NCBI GenBank assembly: GCA_027307115.1
Contig: DAHUXN010000046.1
Span: 1-64,000, forward strand
DNA from: Acidobacteriota bacterium
GTDB taxonomy: Bacteria > Acidobacteriota > Terriglobia > Acidiferrales > UBA7541
Length of the DNA stretch: 64,000 nucleotides
Direction: 5' to 3'
Positions 33,855 to 43,668 of this stretch are shown here, in pieces. The position numbers were made by a program, and so were the translations under genes. The notes beneath the pieces were generated by a model. That model saw only the letters and a program-made list of their open reading frames with translations. It was not told the origin of the DNA and searched no databases. Numbering within the stretch: the first letter of the stretch is position 1; the number at the start of each line of letters is the position of its first letter.

Positions 33855-34339
33855 GCGATTCCGTTTCGGGCGATGGGAAAATTTTGGCGCAATTTATGTT
33901 TTTCAAACGCCGATGCGGCGTGCCGGAGAATGCTTGCGGGCGGATGCATTTTTAGTCTGCGATGCATGAAGCGGCCCTCAGGGGCTAAAGCCCCTTCTAA
34001 ATGCTGGACTTTTGGCACGGCTAAAGCCGTGCCCTGACGAAAACCGAGCGGTGGCGGGTCTACGAAACGAATGCTCGGCGCTTTGCGCCGACGGGCGGGG
34101 ATTAACCCCGCCCCTACGAAGGCAAAGGCACACAGGCTGAAGCGTGTGCCACGCGCAAGGCCTCAGGTCAGTTCGCGCAAACGCAGCGCGAACGGGAGCT
34201 GGGCTACAAGAGACATTTATCGTTGATGGCGTCGTTCCTCGCGTGCGGGCATTACGGCGGGCGGCCCGATAAAACCGATCCTTCGCCTGCGCTCTGGACA
34301 AGTCGGGCCCTACAGAGGCGAAAGGCGGCGTGCGGCTCG
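33855..34339. other. Gene-free 485 bp with the best palindrome array
   Basis: Dominated by the array at 33981-34193. The rest shows no coding or RNA signal. Confidence 0.6.
33981..34193. repeat. Array of six consecutive palindromes (family A, fullest copy)
   Basis: In order: GGGGCTAAAGCCCC (33981-33994), GGCACGGCTAAAGCCGTGCC (34014-34033), CGGCGCTTTGCGCCG (34076-34090), GGGCGGGG-ATTAA-CCCCGCCC (34093-34113), GGCACAC-AGGCTGAAGC-GTGTGCC (34127-34150) and GTTCGCGC-AAACGCA-GCGCGAAC (34171-34193). Most loops contain TAAA or TGAAG. Partial arrays of the same blocks lie at 5080, 6776, 15252, 15434, 18709 and 38804. Confidence 0.88.
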
Positions 34340-35218
34340 TCATTGTTGCTTTTGGGCCACGAGGAAGGCGGCGGTGTGGAGCAATTCCATGTCTGGACGC
34401 GCGTCGGACGCGGCGGCAATTTCTTTCGGCGAAGGCGGCGCTAGAATTTTGGGGCGAAAGCCGGCTGTGTCGCCGGGAATGGAAGCTTCGAGGAGGCGGC
34501 GAACGTCTTCGTAAACAGCGTCGCCACGTTTCCAGCCCGCGGTGCGCATCCACACGTCGAGCGAGCGGGGATGATCTTCGGTGCCGCGCGCGAGAATGCG
34601 AAGGCCGCATGAATTGAGTAGGCTTTCGAATTCGCTGAGCGGCAAGGCGCGAGTGTGCGACGGATCGCGAACCCACTCAATATGGTTGCACGCAGCGGCG
34701 CGAGATGCATCTTCGGGAACCACCATATCGAGGAGGCCGAATTTGCCGCCGGGCTTCAGGATGCGAGCAATCTCGCGAATCGCGGCGACGGCATCGGGAA
34801 GATGATGAATGCTGTAGCTGGTGACGACGATGTCGAACGTGGCGTCGGGAAACGGCATGGCAAGAGCGTTGCCGCGCAACGGGCGAAAATTATCGAGATG
34901 ATTTGCGATGGCGTCTTTGCGCGCGCGTTCGAGCATGGCGGGAGTGAGATCAAGACCGGCAATCCAGGCGACATGTTTCGCGAAGGTGCGCGCGAGCGTT
35001 CCGGGGCCGCAGGCGACGTCGAGGGCGCGCTCGTTGCCGGATGGCGCGATGAGATTGAGCAGATGTTCGGCTTCGGCGACGCGATCAACCAGAGCGAAAT
35101 CGGCGAAGGCGGCGGCAGTGCGCGTGAAGCGGTCGCGCACCAGGTCCATTTGCTTTTGGTCGTCTTGTTTTTGCTGACCTTGTCTTTGCTGCCCGATATT
35201 TTGGCCGCGTGCCGTCAT
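34340..35218 (-). CDS. Class I SAM-dependent methyltransferase
   Basis: A 292-residue enzyme of the UbiE/Methyltransf_11 type. The SAM site is LDVACGPGTLARTFAKH (motif I), GLDLTPAML (motif II), GNALAMPFPDATFDIVVTSYSIHHLPD (motif III region) and ILKPGGKFGLLDMV. The N-terminus is Gln-rich (NIGQQRQGQQKQDDQKQ), and a C-terminal region of some 90 residues of unknown type follows. The ATG at 35218 with GAGGGAG just upstream is preferred to a longer frame, which would run through the end of dppD. It starts seven bases after the dppD stop, so it is cotranscribed with it. Its substrate is not evident. Confidence 0.9.
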   Translation of the reverse strand: MTARGQNIGQQRQGQQKQDDQKQMDLVRDRFTRTAAAFADFALVDRVAEAEHLLNLIAPSGNERALDVACGPGTLARTFAKHVAWIAGLDLTPAMLERARKDAIANHLDNFRPLRGNALAMPFPDATFDIVVTSYSIHHLPDAVAAIREIARILKPGGKFGLLDMVVPEDASRAAACNHIEWVRDPSHTRALPLSEFESLLNSCGLRILARGTEDHPRSLDVWMRTAGWKRGDAVYEDVRRLLEASIPGDTAGFRPKILAPPSPKEIAAASDARPDMELLHTAAFLVAQKQQ

Positions 35219-35225
35219 CACTCCC

Positions 35226-36206
35226 TCATGCAACAAGGATACAACGAGCGCGATGTTCCGGCGAGGCAAGTCGCAAGTCGGGGACGGCGGCGTCGCATTC
35301 GGCGCGGTGATATGGGCAGCGCGGAGCGAAGGCGCATCCGGGCGGAAGTTCGTCAAGACGCGGGACAGCGCCGGGAATGGGGACGAGCTTGCCGCGTTGG
35401 AGCCGTGGCGCGGCGCGAAGCAAGCCTTCGGTATAGGGATGGCGCGGATTGGTGAGTACTTCGTGCGTGGGGCCGGTTTCGACGATGCGCCCCGCATACA
35501 TGACGGCAATGCGATTCGCGATTTGCCCAGCGACGCCGAGATCGTGGGTGATGAAAAGCAGGGTGAGGTGCAATTCGTCGCGCAGGCGCATGAGGAGTTC
35601 TAGGATTTGCTTTTGCACGGTGACGTCGAGGGCGGTGGTGGGCTCGTCGGCGATGAGTACGCGCGGACGCATGGCGAGCGCCATGGCGATCATGGCGCGC
35701 TGGCGGAGACCTCCGGAAAGCTGGTGCGGGAACTGGCGCGCGCGCTGCGCTGGCTCGGGGACAGAGGCGCGTTCGAGCGATTCGATGGCGCGGCGGCGAA
35801 TTTCGGCGCGCGTGAGTGACGGCTCGTGCGCGCGAATGGCTTCCTCGATTTGCGCGCCGATGCGCATGACGGGATCGAGCGCCGTCATCGGCTCCTGAAA
35901 AATCATGGCGATTTCGCGGCCGCGCAGCTTGCGCATTTCTTCCGGCATGAGTCCGGCAAGGTTCATGCGTCCGCTGATTCCGTTTTGCGAAATTTCCAAC
36001 CACGCGCGTCCCGCACGGCGCGCTCCGTGCGGCGCAAGCGCCATCAGGCCGAGCGAAAGCATTGTCTTGCCGCAGCCGGATTCGCCGACCAGGCCGAGCG
36101 CTTCGCCTTCGTCGAGGCGCAACGAAACTTCGTTTACCGGGCGCACCCAGCCGCGGGGCGTTAGCAGCTCCACGGTGAAATTGTCGAGATCGAGCAATGC
36201 GGCCAT
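35226..36206 (-). CDS. dppD: Peptide/nickel ABC transporter ATP-binding protein (DppD/OppD type)
   Basis: ATPase of a dipeptide/oligopeptide importer, 326 residues as usual. Walker A GESGCGKTMLSLGLM, Q-loop in AMIFQEPMTALDPVMRIG, signature LSGGLRQRAMIAMALA, Walker B VLIADEPTTALDVT, H-switch LLFITHDLGVAG, and the oligopeptide C-terminal domain with HPYTEGLLRA plus a CAFAPRCPYHRAEC-type cysteine cluster that can hold an iron-sulfur centre. Permeases are missing upstream, where the next gene is divergent, so the rest of the importer must be encoded elsewhere. Confidence 0.96.
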   Translation of the reverse strand: MAALLDLDNFTVELLTPRGWVRPVNEVSLRLDEGEALGLVGESGCGKTMLSLGLMALAPHGARRAGRAWLEISQNGISGRMNLAGLMPEEMRKLRGREIAMIFQEPMTALDPVMRIGAQIEEAIRAHEPSLTRAEIRRRAIESLERASVPEPAQRARQFPHQLSGGLRQRAMIAMALAMRPRVLIADEPTTALDVTVQKQILELLMRLRDELHLTLLFITHDLGVAGQIANRIAVMYAGRIVETGPTHEVLTNPRHPYTEGLLRAAPRLQRGKLVPIPGAVPRLDELPPGCAFAPRCPYHRAECDAAVPDLRLASPEHRARCILVA

Positions 36207-36302
36207 GGAAGGATGATAAAACCTAATGGGAATCGGCGAAATGATTAAGAGATATACTAGCGCGTAGAACGCATAGGCTGGCTTTCATGTCGTGGTGACT
36301 GA

Positions 36303-36911
36303 ATGCTTGAACTGTTTCCGGCGCGTCAGACAGACCGATCCGAAGTGGGCCGGCCAAAAGATGCTCCCCGCATAGGCGTTCCGAGCGCCGACGAAATTTT
36401 GGCGCGACGCCGGAATCTTCTGCTAGACATGCCGCGGCCACGGCCCGTTCGGCTCAGAGGAACTGGACGGTACGCGCCTTGGGCTTTCTATGGCTTGCTG
36501 GTCGTCTACGTCGTCATTACTTTCCGCATCTTGCTGCCTGTTTTGCGAAATGACGAAGCGCTTACATCAACGCAAACTTGGCTTATTTTGATTCCGCTTG
36601 TGGGAGTCGCGGCTTTCACCTGGGCCATTTTTCACGGGAGATCCGGTGAGCGAAACTTATTGACCAACGGAGCAATCGCAGTCGCACAAGTTAACCGCCA
36701 GTTCATCGACAGCGATCCACCTTGCGCGTACATCGATTACGAGTTTTGCGACTCGCGCGGTCATATATGGAAGCATCGGACAATGGATCGTTTTGGAGGC
36801 TATTCTCAGGGAATGACAGCTCTTGTGTTTTACGACGTCGACCATCCGGAGCGGCAAGTAGCGGATTGTTCGACGCAGTATTACGAGATTGTCCTGCCTG
36901 GCGAAAAGTAG
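36303..36911 (+). CDS. DUF3592-like membrane protein
   Basis: A 202-residue protein with two central membrane segments (WAFYGLLVVYVVITFRILLPV and TWLILIPLVGVAAFTWAIF) and a soluble C-terminal domain. That domain, from NLLTNGAIAVAQVNRQ to VFYDVDHPERQVADC and YYEIVLPGEK, closely parallels the C-terminus of the protein at 37858-38727. The pattern (new value of permanence 'G-x-V', Y-x-F, GM-x-V-VFYD) is that of DUF3592-like domains. Function unknown. The true start could also be the internal ATG before PRPRPVRLRG. Confidence 0.75.
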   Translation: MLELFPARQTDRSEVGRPKDAPRIGVPSADEILARRRNLLLDMPRPRPVRLRGTGRYAPWAFYGLLVVYVVITFRILLPVLRNDEALTSTQTWLILIPLVGVAAFTWAIFHGRSGERNLLTNGAIAVAQVNRQFIDSDPPCAYIDYEFCDSRGHIWKHRTMDRFGGYSQGMTALVFYDVDHPERQVADCSTQYYEIVLPGEK

Positions 36912-36929
36912 CCATGACGGCATCACCGG

Positions 36930-37277
36930 TCAACGTTCGACGAAGGATTTTAGTCTGGACAGCGCCTGGTCCCACTGCTCGGAGACGAGATCGAGATATT
37001 TTTTGAGTTCGCCGATCGGCTCGGGATGGAATTCGAACAGGCTTTCGCGACCCGAGCGGACGCTGCGCACGACTCCCGCGCTCTCGAGTACTCGAAGGTG
37101 CTTGGTGATGGCCTGCCGCGTGAGCTTGGAGCCCCGGGTCAACTGAGAAATTGAACGCGGCTTCCCTCTGCAGAGCTTGGCGACGAGCGAAAGCCGCGTG
37201 TCGTCGCCCAGCGCGGCAAAGAGGGGGGCGCGCGCGCGGCGTTTGAGGGCAATGCGGCTACGGGTTCTGCGCGACAT
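36930..37277 (-). CDS. ArsR-family winged-helix regulator
   Basis: A 115-residue DNA-binding protein. The helix-turn-helix is SISQLTRGSKLTRQAITKHLRVLESAGVV, preceded by the typical ALGDDTRLSLVAKLCRG and followed by a wing with SVRSGRESLFEF. There are no Cys pairs for metal sensing, so it belongs to the non-metal group often paired with SRPBCC proteins. Its start overlaps the upstream SRPBCC stop by 20 bases. It probably controls that operon. I see no operator with certainty, although AACCTGGAGGTT is a small palindrome right before the SRPBCC gene. Confidence 0.93.
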   Translation of the reverse strand: MSRRTRSRIALKRRARAPLFAALGDDTRLSLVAKLCRGKPRSISQLTRGSKLTRQAITKHLRVLESAGVVRSVRSGRESLFEFHPEPIGELKKYLDLVSEQWDQALSRLKSFVER

Positions 37278-37722
37278 AGCTCTCGATGTTTTTCATTTGC
37301 TGATCCCACCCGCCATCGTTTCTGCGGAACGCTTCGAGACGACGGTCATCGGGAAGCTTGTCGAAGCCGGACTCGGTGAGCACCAGTAACGTGCCGCTGG
37401 CGGTCTTCTCCAGCCTGAATTCGACGAGCGTAGTCGGTTCGCTAGAGTAGTCCCGTGGGTAGTCCGCTTTGTCGAAGGACTTGGGATGCGGCCAGGTGAA
37501 AGAAAAGAGGCGCTCGTGCTCCATTTTCTGCACGACGGCTTCCCATTTGACGTGCTCATAGCCGGGGTAGGTCATGTGGCCGCGCGAGACTTGCCCCTGC
37601 ACGAACGGGCCTTCAAGTTTCACGCGAAACCATTCGCCGAATTCACGATAGTCCGTCAGTGCGCGCCAGACGCGGGAGACCGGCGCTTTCAGTTCGATGC
37701 TCTTCTCAATTCGATTGCCCAT
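37258..37722 (-). CDS. SRPBCC (AHSA1/START-like) protein
   Basis: A 154-residue single-domain hydrophobic-cavity protein. IEKSIELKAPVSRVWRALTDYREFGEWF is the standard N-terminus of the AHSA1/SRPBCC group, and WEAVVQKMEHERLFSFTW plus TLVEFRLEKTASGTLLVLTESGF give the later strands. ATG 37722 is used since GGAGG stands ten bases upstream and family members begin here. Together with the following ArsR gene it forms the common ArsR/SRPBCC pair. The ligand is unknown. Confidence 0.93.
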   Translation of the reverse strand: MGNRIEKSIELKAPVSRVWRALTDYREFGEWFRVKLEGPFVQGQVSRGHMTYPGYEHVKWEAVVQKMEHERLFSFTWPHPKSFDKADYPRDYSSEPTTLVEFRLEKTASGTLLVLTESGFDKLPDDRRLEAFRRNDGGWDQQMKNIESYVAQNP

Positions 37723-37857
37723 CGTTAAGCAACCTCCAGGTTGCAGATTACAGCGATCGGACGGGAAAGGCAACCTTTTTGTTGCGCTTCGTCATTGCAT
37801 CACGATTGATCGCCAGGTGGATGACACGCCGACGACAAATCCAATATAGAATTCCTT

Positions 37858-38727
37858 ATGTCGCAAATCACGTGTCCGAAGTGCGGAGCGGCGGCGGATG
37901 TGGCGGTGGGCACGCCGTATTGCGCGAAGTGCGGATGGAATCGCGAAGCGGCGGCGCGGAAGCTGACGCGCGTGACGTGGCTTTTGCCAGCGCTGATTGT
38001 TGTGCTCGACTTGGTTGGAATCATCGGACCCGGTTTCGTGATGCACAACTGGCCGGGAGCAATCTTGTTCGCCACACTGCCGACTCTGTTGCTGGGATTC
38101 GTGTACGCGGGCGCGAGGCAGGGGCTGGCGAAACTGCGCGCGCCGAAAGGATCGGCAAACCTTGGCCGCGACGTGGCGTCTTTTGCAAAGACCGCGAGCG
38201 CGAGCGTCAACGCGGAAAAATCGGAGCAATACAATTTCATGGTTTCGTTGCCGCCGCCGCGGCCGGTGCGGTTGGGAGCGCGGGGAAAAATCACGCTGAC
38301 CGTGGCGCTTCTGGTTGCCTTTGTTCTTGATGCGTTTTTGATCTGGAATTTGTATGGAGTGTGGTACGGCACGCGTTCGTTCGCCGATTTTCACGGGCCG
38401 CAGATTTTTCTGGCGTCTCTGACGACGCTGATTGCGTGCGTTCCGTTTTTTGTGCGACGTGGAATGGTTCGTCACAAGAATCTGATGGAAAACGGAGCAG
38501 TGGCGATGGCGCGCGTGACCGGTCAGAAGAACTTGAAGAACAATTCGATCATTGCCTACGAATTCGAGGATGCCAACGGAAAGATCATTTCGGAGTCGGG
38601 GCCGGATTTGACGCGCTCGCTCTACGAGGGAATGACCGTGCCGGTTTTTTACGACGCGCAGAACCCGAAGCGGCAGGTCACTGCGTGCGCGTCATTCTTT
38701 GAAATTGTGAATCCGTGCGAAGGCTAA
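37858..38727 (+). CDS. Zinc-ribbon membrane protein with DUF3592-like C-terminus
   Basis: A 289-residue protein starting with a zinc ribbon (ITCPKCGAAADVAVGTPYCAKCGW, four Cys). Then come two membrane segments (residues about 40-80), a linker, two more (KITLTVALLVAFVLDAFLIW and IFLASLTTLIACVPFFV) and a soluble domain. LPPPRPVRLGARGK, NLMENGAVAMARVTGQ and EGMTVPVFYDAQNPKRQVTAC mirror the protein at 36303-36911, which shows that the two are paralogues with different N-termini. The ArsR/SRPBCC pair lies between them on the other strand. No function known. Confidence 0.8.
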   Translation: MSQITCPKCGAAADVAVGTPYCAKCGWNREAAARKLTRVTWLLPALIVVLDLVGIIGPGFVMHNWPGAILFATLPTLLLGFVYAGARQGLAKLRAPKGSANLGRDVASFAKTASASVNAEKSEQYNFMVSLPPPRPVRLGARGKITLTVALLVAFVLDAFLIWNLYGVWYGTRSFADFHGPQIFLASLTTLIACVPFFVRRGMVRHKNLMENGAVAMARVTGQKNLKNNSIIAYEFEDANGKIISESGPDLTRSLYEGMTVPVFYDAQNPKRQVTACASFFEIVNPCEG

Positions 38728-38803
38728 ACGCGCGAAGAGCTAGTGTTCCCGTTTCCAAATTCGGGACACATGAGCTTTGGAGTCACACACAAATCCTGCC
38801 TCA

Positions 38804-38856
38804 GGGGCTGAAGCCCCCTTCCCCTCAAGGTTAACCGGCACGGTTAAAACCGTGCC
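38804..38856. repeat. Mosaic palindromes, family A
   Basis: GGGGCTGAAGCCCC at 38804-38817 and GGCACGGTTAAAACCGTGCC at 38837-38856 with the CTGACG tail, between the membrane-protein gene and the rpoD stop. A looser hairpin with GCAACC/GGTTGC follows to 38911. Confidence 0.8.
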
Positions 38857-38915
38857 CTGACGCAGCCCTAGCTGCTCTCTCGCAACCCCAGTTCACTCGC
38901 TGCGGTTGCGTGACG

Positions 38916-40646
<1,731 letters not shown>

Positions 40647-40949
40647 GTGTCCTCCCCCAAGCGGGGCGCGCGTTCGGCCGCAGACAGAACGCGTAGCACA
40701 ATAGTTCACTCAGCCGGAGATGACACTCCGGCGAGCAGAGTCTTTAACGATAACGATATGACGGATAAAACAGATGGCTTCGCACCACGAAGAAAACCTT
40801 AAACTTTCCACCCGCGCCCGATCTTCCACCGGCTGTGCCGCGCAACTTGCGCCCATACTATCAGATGCACCAGAGCGGCTGTTCGTTTCGCCCGAAACCC
40901 TCCTAGCATAACGTTGAAGGGCATCCGCCGTCAATTCTAGTTATTTCGG

Positions 40950-41775
40950 GGTAGTGGGTCAGTTTTCCGAGTAAGCGACAATCCACCAAGTGGCCGGACC
41001 GGATTGTGAGTGATGTCGAGATTTTTCACCAATTGACCCCTTTCCTTACCAGCTGTGATCGATTAGTATCGCAACGTTCGTTCGGAGGAACTCCTCTATG
41101 CACGAGCTCGACCGTCGTTCGATGCTGAAAGTAGTCGCTGCCTTTTCGTTGGGTCCTTGTTCTGCCCTTGCGGACGAAAAAAAGAGCACCCTTCACTTCG
41201 TCGAAGCAGGCACTGATCGCACAGGACAGCCGCACAAGGCCGCACGTGCCAACAGCCATTTGGACTTCAAAGTCCTCACCCACGAGACCAACGGCGCTCT
41301 GTTCATCATGGAGAACCGCAATATGATCCGCGGCGGACCACCGCGGCACATTCACTACGAGCAGGAGGAATGGTTTTACTTCGTCGAAGGTAGCGACGAA
41401 GTGCTGCTGGAGGTCGGCGAAACGAGGTTGCGGCTGAAGCCTGGCGATTCGGTTTTGGCCCCAAGAAACGTCCCGCACGTGTGGGCTTACCTCGGCCAGC
41501 AGCCCGGGCGGATGCTGTTTGCCTTCACCCCTGCGGCGAGGATTGAAAGCTTCTTTGAGGAGACCAGCAAGCCGGACGCTAAGGTAAACGACCCAAGTCG
41601 GTTCGAGAGGCACGGCATGAAGCTAGTGGGGCCGCCGTTGCTGGGCAGTTAAAGTTGGCGCTTCGGCCTTTTTCGCAGAACAGTCTCTCCAGGTGATTGC
41701 GCTCACAGCCTTTGCAACCAGATCTGGGCTGGGTTTTAGTTGTATGACGGGCAACTCGGAAACTGACCCACTACC
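40950..41775. mobile_element. 826 bp inverted-repeat-bounded element carrying a cupin gene
   Basis: The left end, at 40950-40972, reads GGTAGTGGGTCAGTTT then TCCGAGT. The right end at 41754-41775 is its inverted complement apart from one missing T in the T-run. The right end stops two bases short of the dnaG stop codon, and the element splits the usually adjacent dnaG and rpoD. No transposase is encoded, only a cupin gene on the opposite strand. No clear target duplication is visible. The core TGGGTCAGTTT also forms the ends of the 58 bp element at 13545-13602. I infer a non-autonomous transposon-like cassette. Confidence 0.7.
41098..41652 (+). CDS. Exported cupin-domain protein
   Basis: A 184-residue protein with a Tat-like N-terminus (DRRSMLKVVAAFSLG, twin arginine plus hydrophobic run). 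One cupin barrel follows: GGPPRHIHYEQEEWFYFVEG has the first motif's His, His and Glu, and LKPGDSVLAPRNVPHVWAYL has the second motif's His, so a metal site is likely. The reaction is unknown. CGGAGGAACTCCTCT precedes the ATG, with GGAG and CTCC able to pair over the ribosome site. It lies opposite to its neighbours dnaG and rpoD inside the repeat-bounded element. Confidence 0.9.
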   Translation: MHELDRRSMLKVVAAFSLGPCSALADEKKSTLHFVEAGTDRTGQPHKAARANSHLDFKVLTHETNGALFIMENRNMIRGGPPRHIHYEQEEWFYFVEGSDEVLLEVGETRLRLKPGDSVLAPRNVPHVWAYLGQQPGRMLFAFTPAARIESFFEETSKPDAKVNDPSRFERHGMKLVGPPLLGS

Positions 41776-41777
41776 TA

Positions 41778-43529
41778 TTACTGCAATTCTCCCAGCAATT
41801 TGCGAACTTCCTGGGCGCGGGTGAAAATTTCGCGGCGCTCGGTGGGACTTGGCTGAGCGGCAAGGCGCGTCTGGAGTTCCGCGATTTCGTGCTCGAGTTG
41901 GCGTTTCTTGAGCGCGCTGAGGCAGCTTTCCGCTTCTTCCCAGGTACCTTCGGGGGCGGATTCGAAGAGGATTTCGAAGAGGAGACGACGGTCGTTTTCC
42001 GCGAGCGATTCGGCCAAGGCTGCGGGTTCGGGACGTGAGCCGGAGCGCGCGGCTTCGATGAGAGCGTCGAAGATTTTCTCGGTTTCGAGGCCTTTGTGAT
42101 ACGAACCTTCCGTGATGCGTTGCGCGAGATTTTCGCGAAAGCCCTCGGCTTCAACGAGCATCTGCATCAAGCGGCGCTCGGCGGGGCGAACGACAGGCGC
42201 GATCAGCTCAGGCTTCTGCTTCACTTCGCTGCGACGCTCGGCAATGGCGCGGCGGAGGGCTTCGCGAAGAACGGGTTCTTCGACACGCAATTCAGAGGCG
42301 ATTTTTGTGGCAAGCTCCGAACGCAGCAGACGATTCGGAACGCGCTGCGCGTAAGGCATCAGGAAATTCACGGCGGCGAGTTTGCCTTCGGCAGTGGAGC
42401 GGTCCATTGCGCGCGCGCGGGCAATTAGATAATCGAGATACGCGGGCGCTTCGCGAAGGCGCTTGGCGTAGCTGTCCGGCCCTTCTTGTTGAATGAACTT
42501 GTCAGGGTCGGCACCGGTGGGAAGCGCCAGCACGCGCGCGTCGAATTCGCGTTCGAGCAGAAGCGTGAGCGAACGCTCGGTGGCGGCCTGGCCGGCCGTG
42601 TCTGGATCGTAATTCACAACGACGTGGCGCGAGAAGCGGGCGAGAAGTTTGATTTGGCCTTCGGCGAGGCTGGTGCCGCAACTGGCGACAACGTTTGCGA
42701 TTCCAGCGCGGGCGACAGCGATGGTGTCCATGTAGCCTTCGACGAGCACGGCGAAATCGTTTTTGCGAATGGCTTCCTTGGCGCGGTCGAGATGATAGAG
42801 GACGTTGCTCTTCGTATAGATGGGCGTCTCGGGAGAATTGAGATATTTCGGATTGTCGTCGCCGAGCGCGCGTCCTCCGAAAGCGATGACTTTGCCGGCT
42901 TCATTGGCGATGGGGAAAATAATCCGGCGGCGAAAGCGGTCGTAGAGGCGGCCGGACTGGTCGCGCGAGAAAAGGCCGCAGGATTCGAGAAGTTTTTCGG
43001 CGTATTTGGGCTTGAGGTGGCGGAGAAGCGCGTCGCCAGAGGAAGGCGCGTAGCCCAAGCCGAAACGCGCGATGGTTTCGTCGTCGAGGCCGCGCTCTTC
43101 GAGATAAGCGCGCGCGACTTTGCCTTCGTCGGTTGAATTCAGCGTGCGCGCGTAGAAGGTTGCCGCTGTGCGGTGCATTTCGACGAGCGCGGCGCGTTGC
43201 TGATTTTCACGGCGCTGCTCGGGAGAGCGTTCGCGAGGTTCGGGAACGCGGATGCCGCATTTTTCAGCGACGGTGCGCACGGCTTCGGGAAACGCGGATT
43301 TTTCCATCTCCATCACAAATTGAAAAACGTCGCCGCTCTTGCCGCAGCCGAAGCAGTGATAGAACTGCTTGGTGGCGTGAACGGAAAACGACGGAGTTTT
43401 TTCCTGATGGAACGGGCAGAGGCCGCTGAAATTCTGACCGCTCTTTTTCAGGCGGACGTATTCGCCGATGACGCGAACAATGTCCGCCTGCTGCTTAACG
43501 CGATCCGCGAATGAGCCTGCTTCAGCCAT
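41778..43529 (-). CDS. dnaG: DNA primase
   Basis: Makes RNA primers for replication. The 583-residue enzyme has the zinc-binding domain (GLCPFHQEKTPSFSVHATKQF, then YHCFGCGKSGDVFQFVM), the primase core with EVDRF-like FGLGYAPSS, GRALGDDNPKYLNSPETPIY, and a Toprim domain (AVLVEGYMDTIAVARAGIAN, VVNYDPDTAGQAATERS). The C-terminal part, for helicase binding, is less conserved. ATG 43529 (MAEAGSFADRVKQQADIV) is preferred to a frame opening 31 codons earlier. A partial palindrome ACTCTC-N10-GAGAGT lies just upstream (43536-43557). Confidence 0.97.
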   Translation of the reverse strand: MAEAGSFADRVKQQADIVRVIGEYVRLKKSGQNFSGLCPFHQEKTPSFSVHATKQFYHCFGCGKSGDVFQFVMEMEKSAFPEAVRTVAEKCGIRVPEPRERSPEQRRENQQRAALVEMHRTAATFYARTLNSTDEGKVARAYLEERGLDDETIARFGLGYAPSSGDALLRHLKPKYAEKLLESCGLFSRDQSGRLYDRFRRRIIFPIANEAGKVIAFGGRALGDDNPKYLNSPETPIYTKSNVLYHLDRAKEAIRKNDFAVLVEGYMDTIAVARAGIANVVASCGTSLAEGQIKLLARFSRHVVVNYDPDTAGQAATERSLTLLLEREFDARVLALPTGADPDKFIQQEGPDSYAKRLREAPAYLDYLIARARAMDRSTAEGKLAAVNFLMPYAQRVPNRLLRSELATKIASELRVEEPVLREALRRAIAERRSEVKQKPELIAPVVRPAERRLMQMLVEAEGFRENLAQRITEGSYHKGLETEKIFDALIEAARSGSRPEPAALAESLAENDRRLLFEILFESAPEGTWEEAESCLSALKKRQLEHEIAELQTRLAAQPSPTERREIFTRAQEVRKLLGELQ

Positions 43530-43535
43530 TTCGAA

Positions 43536-43557
43536 ACTCTCAACTGACGTCGAGAGT
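43536..43557. promoter_or_regulatory. Inverted repeat upstream of dnaG
   Basis: ACTCTC and GAGAGT flank ten bases that include GACGTC. It falls between the dnaG start codon and a TATTATA sequence at 43556-43563 that could be its -10 box. A regulatory role is a guess. Confidence 0.35.
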
Positions 43558-43668
43558 ATAATACGCTCGCCGATGGCACAGTTTACCGACGTTCCCTCTT
43601 TGATTCCGAAAATAAAATTCAAGGAATTTATTTATGACCAGACGAAAGGGAAGATGGTGTTGTATCGC

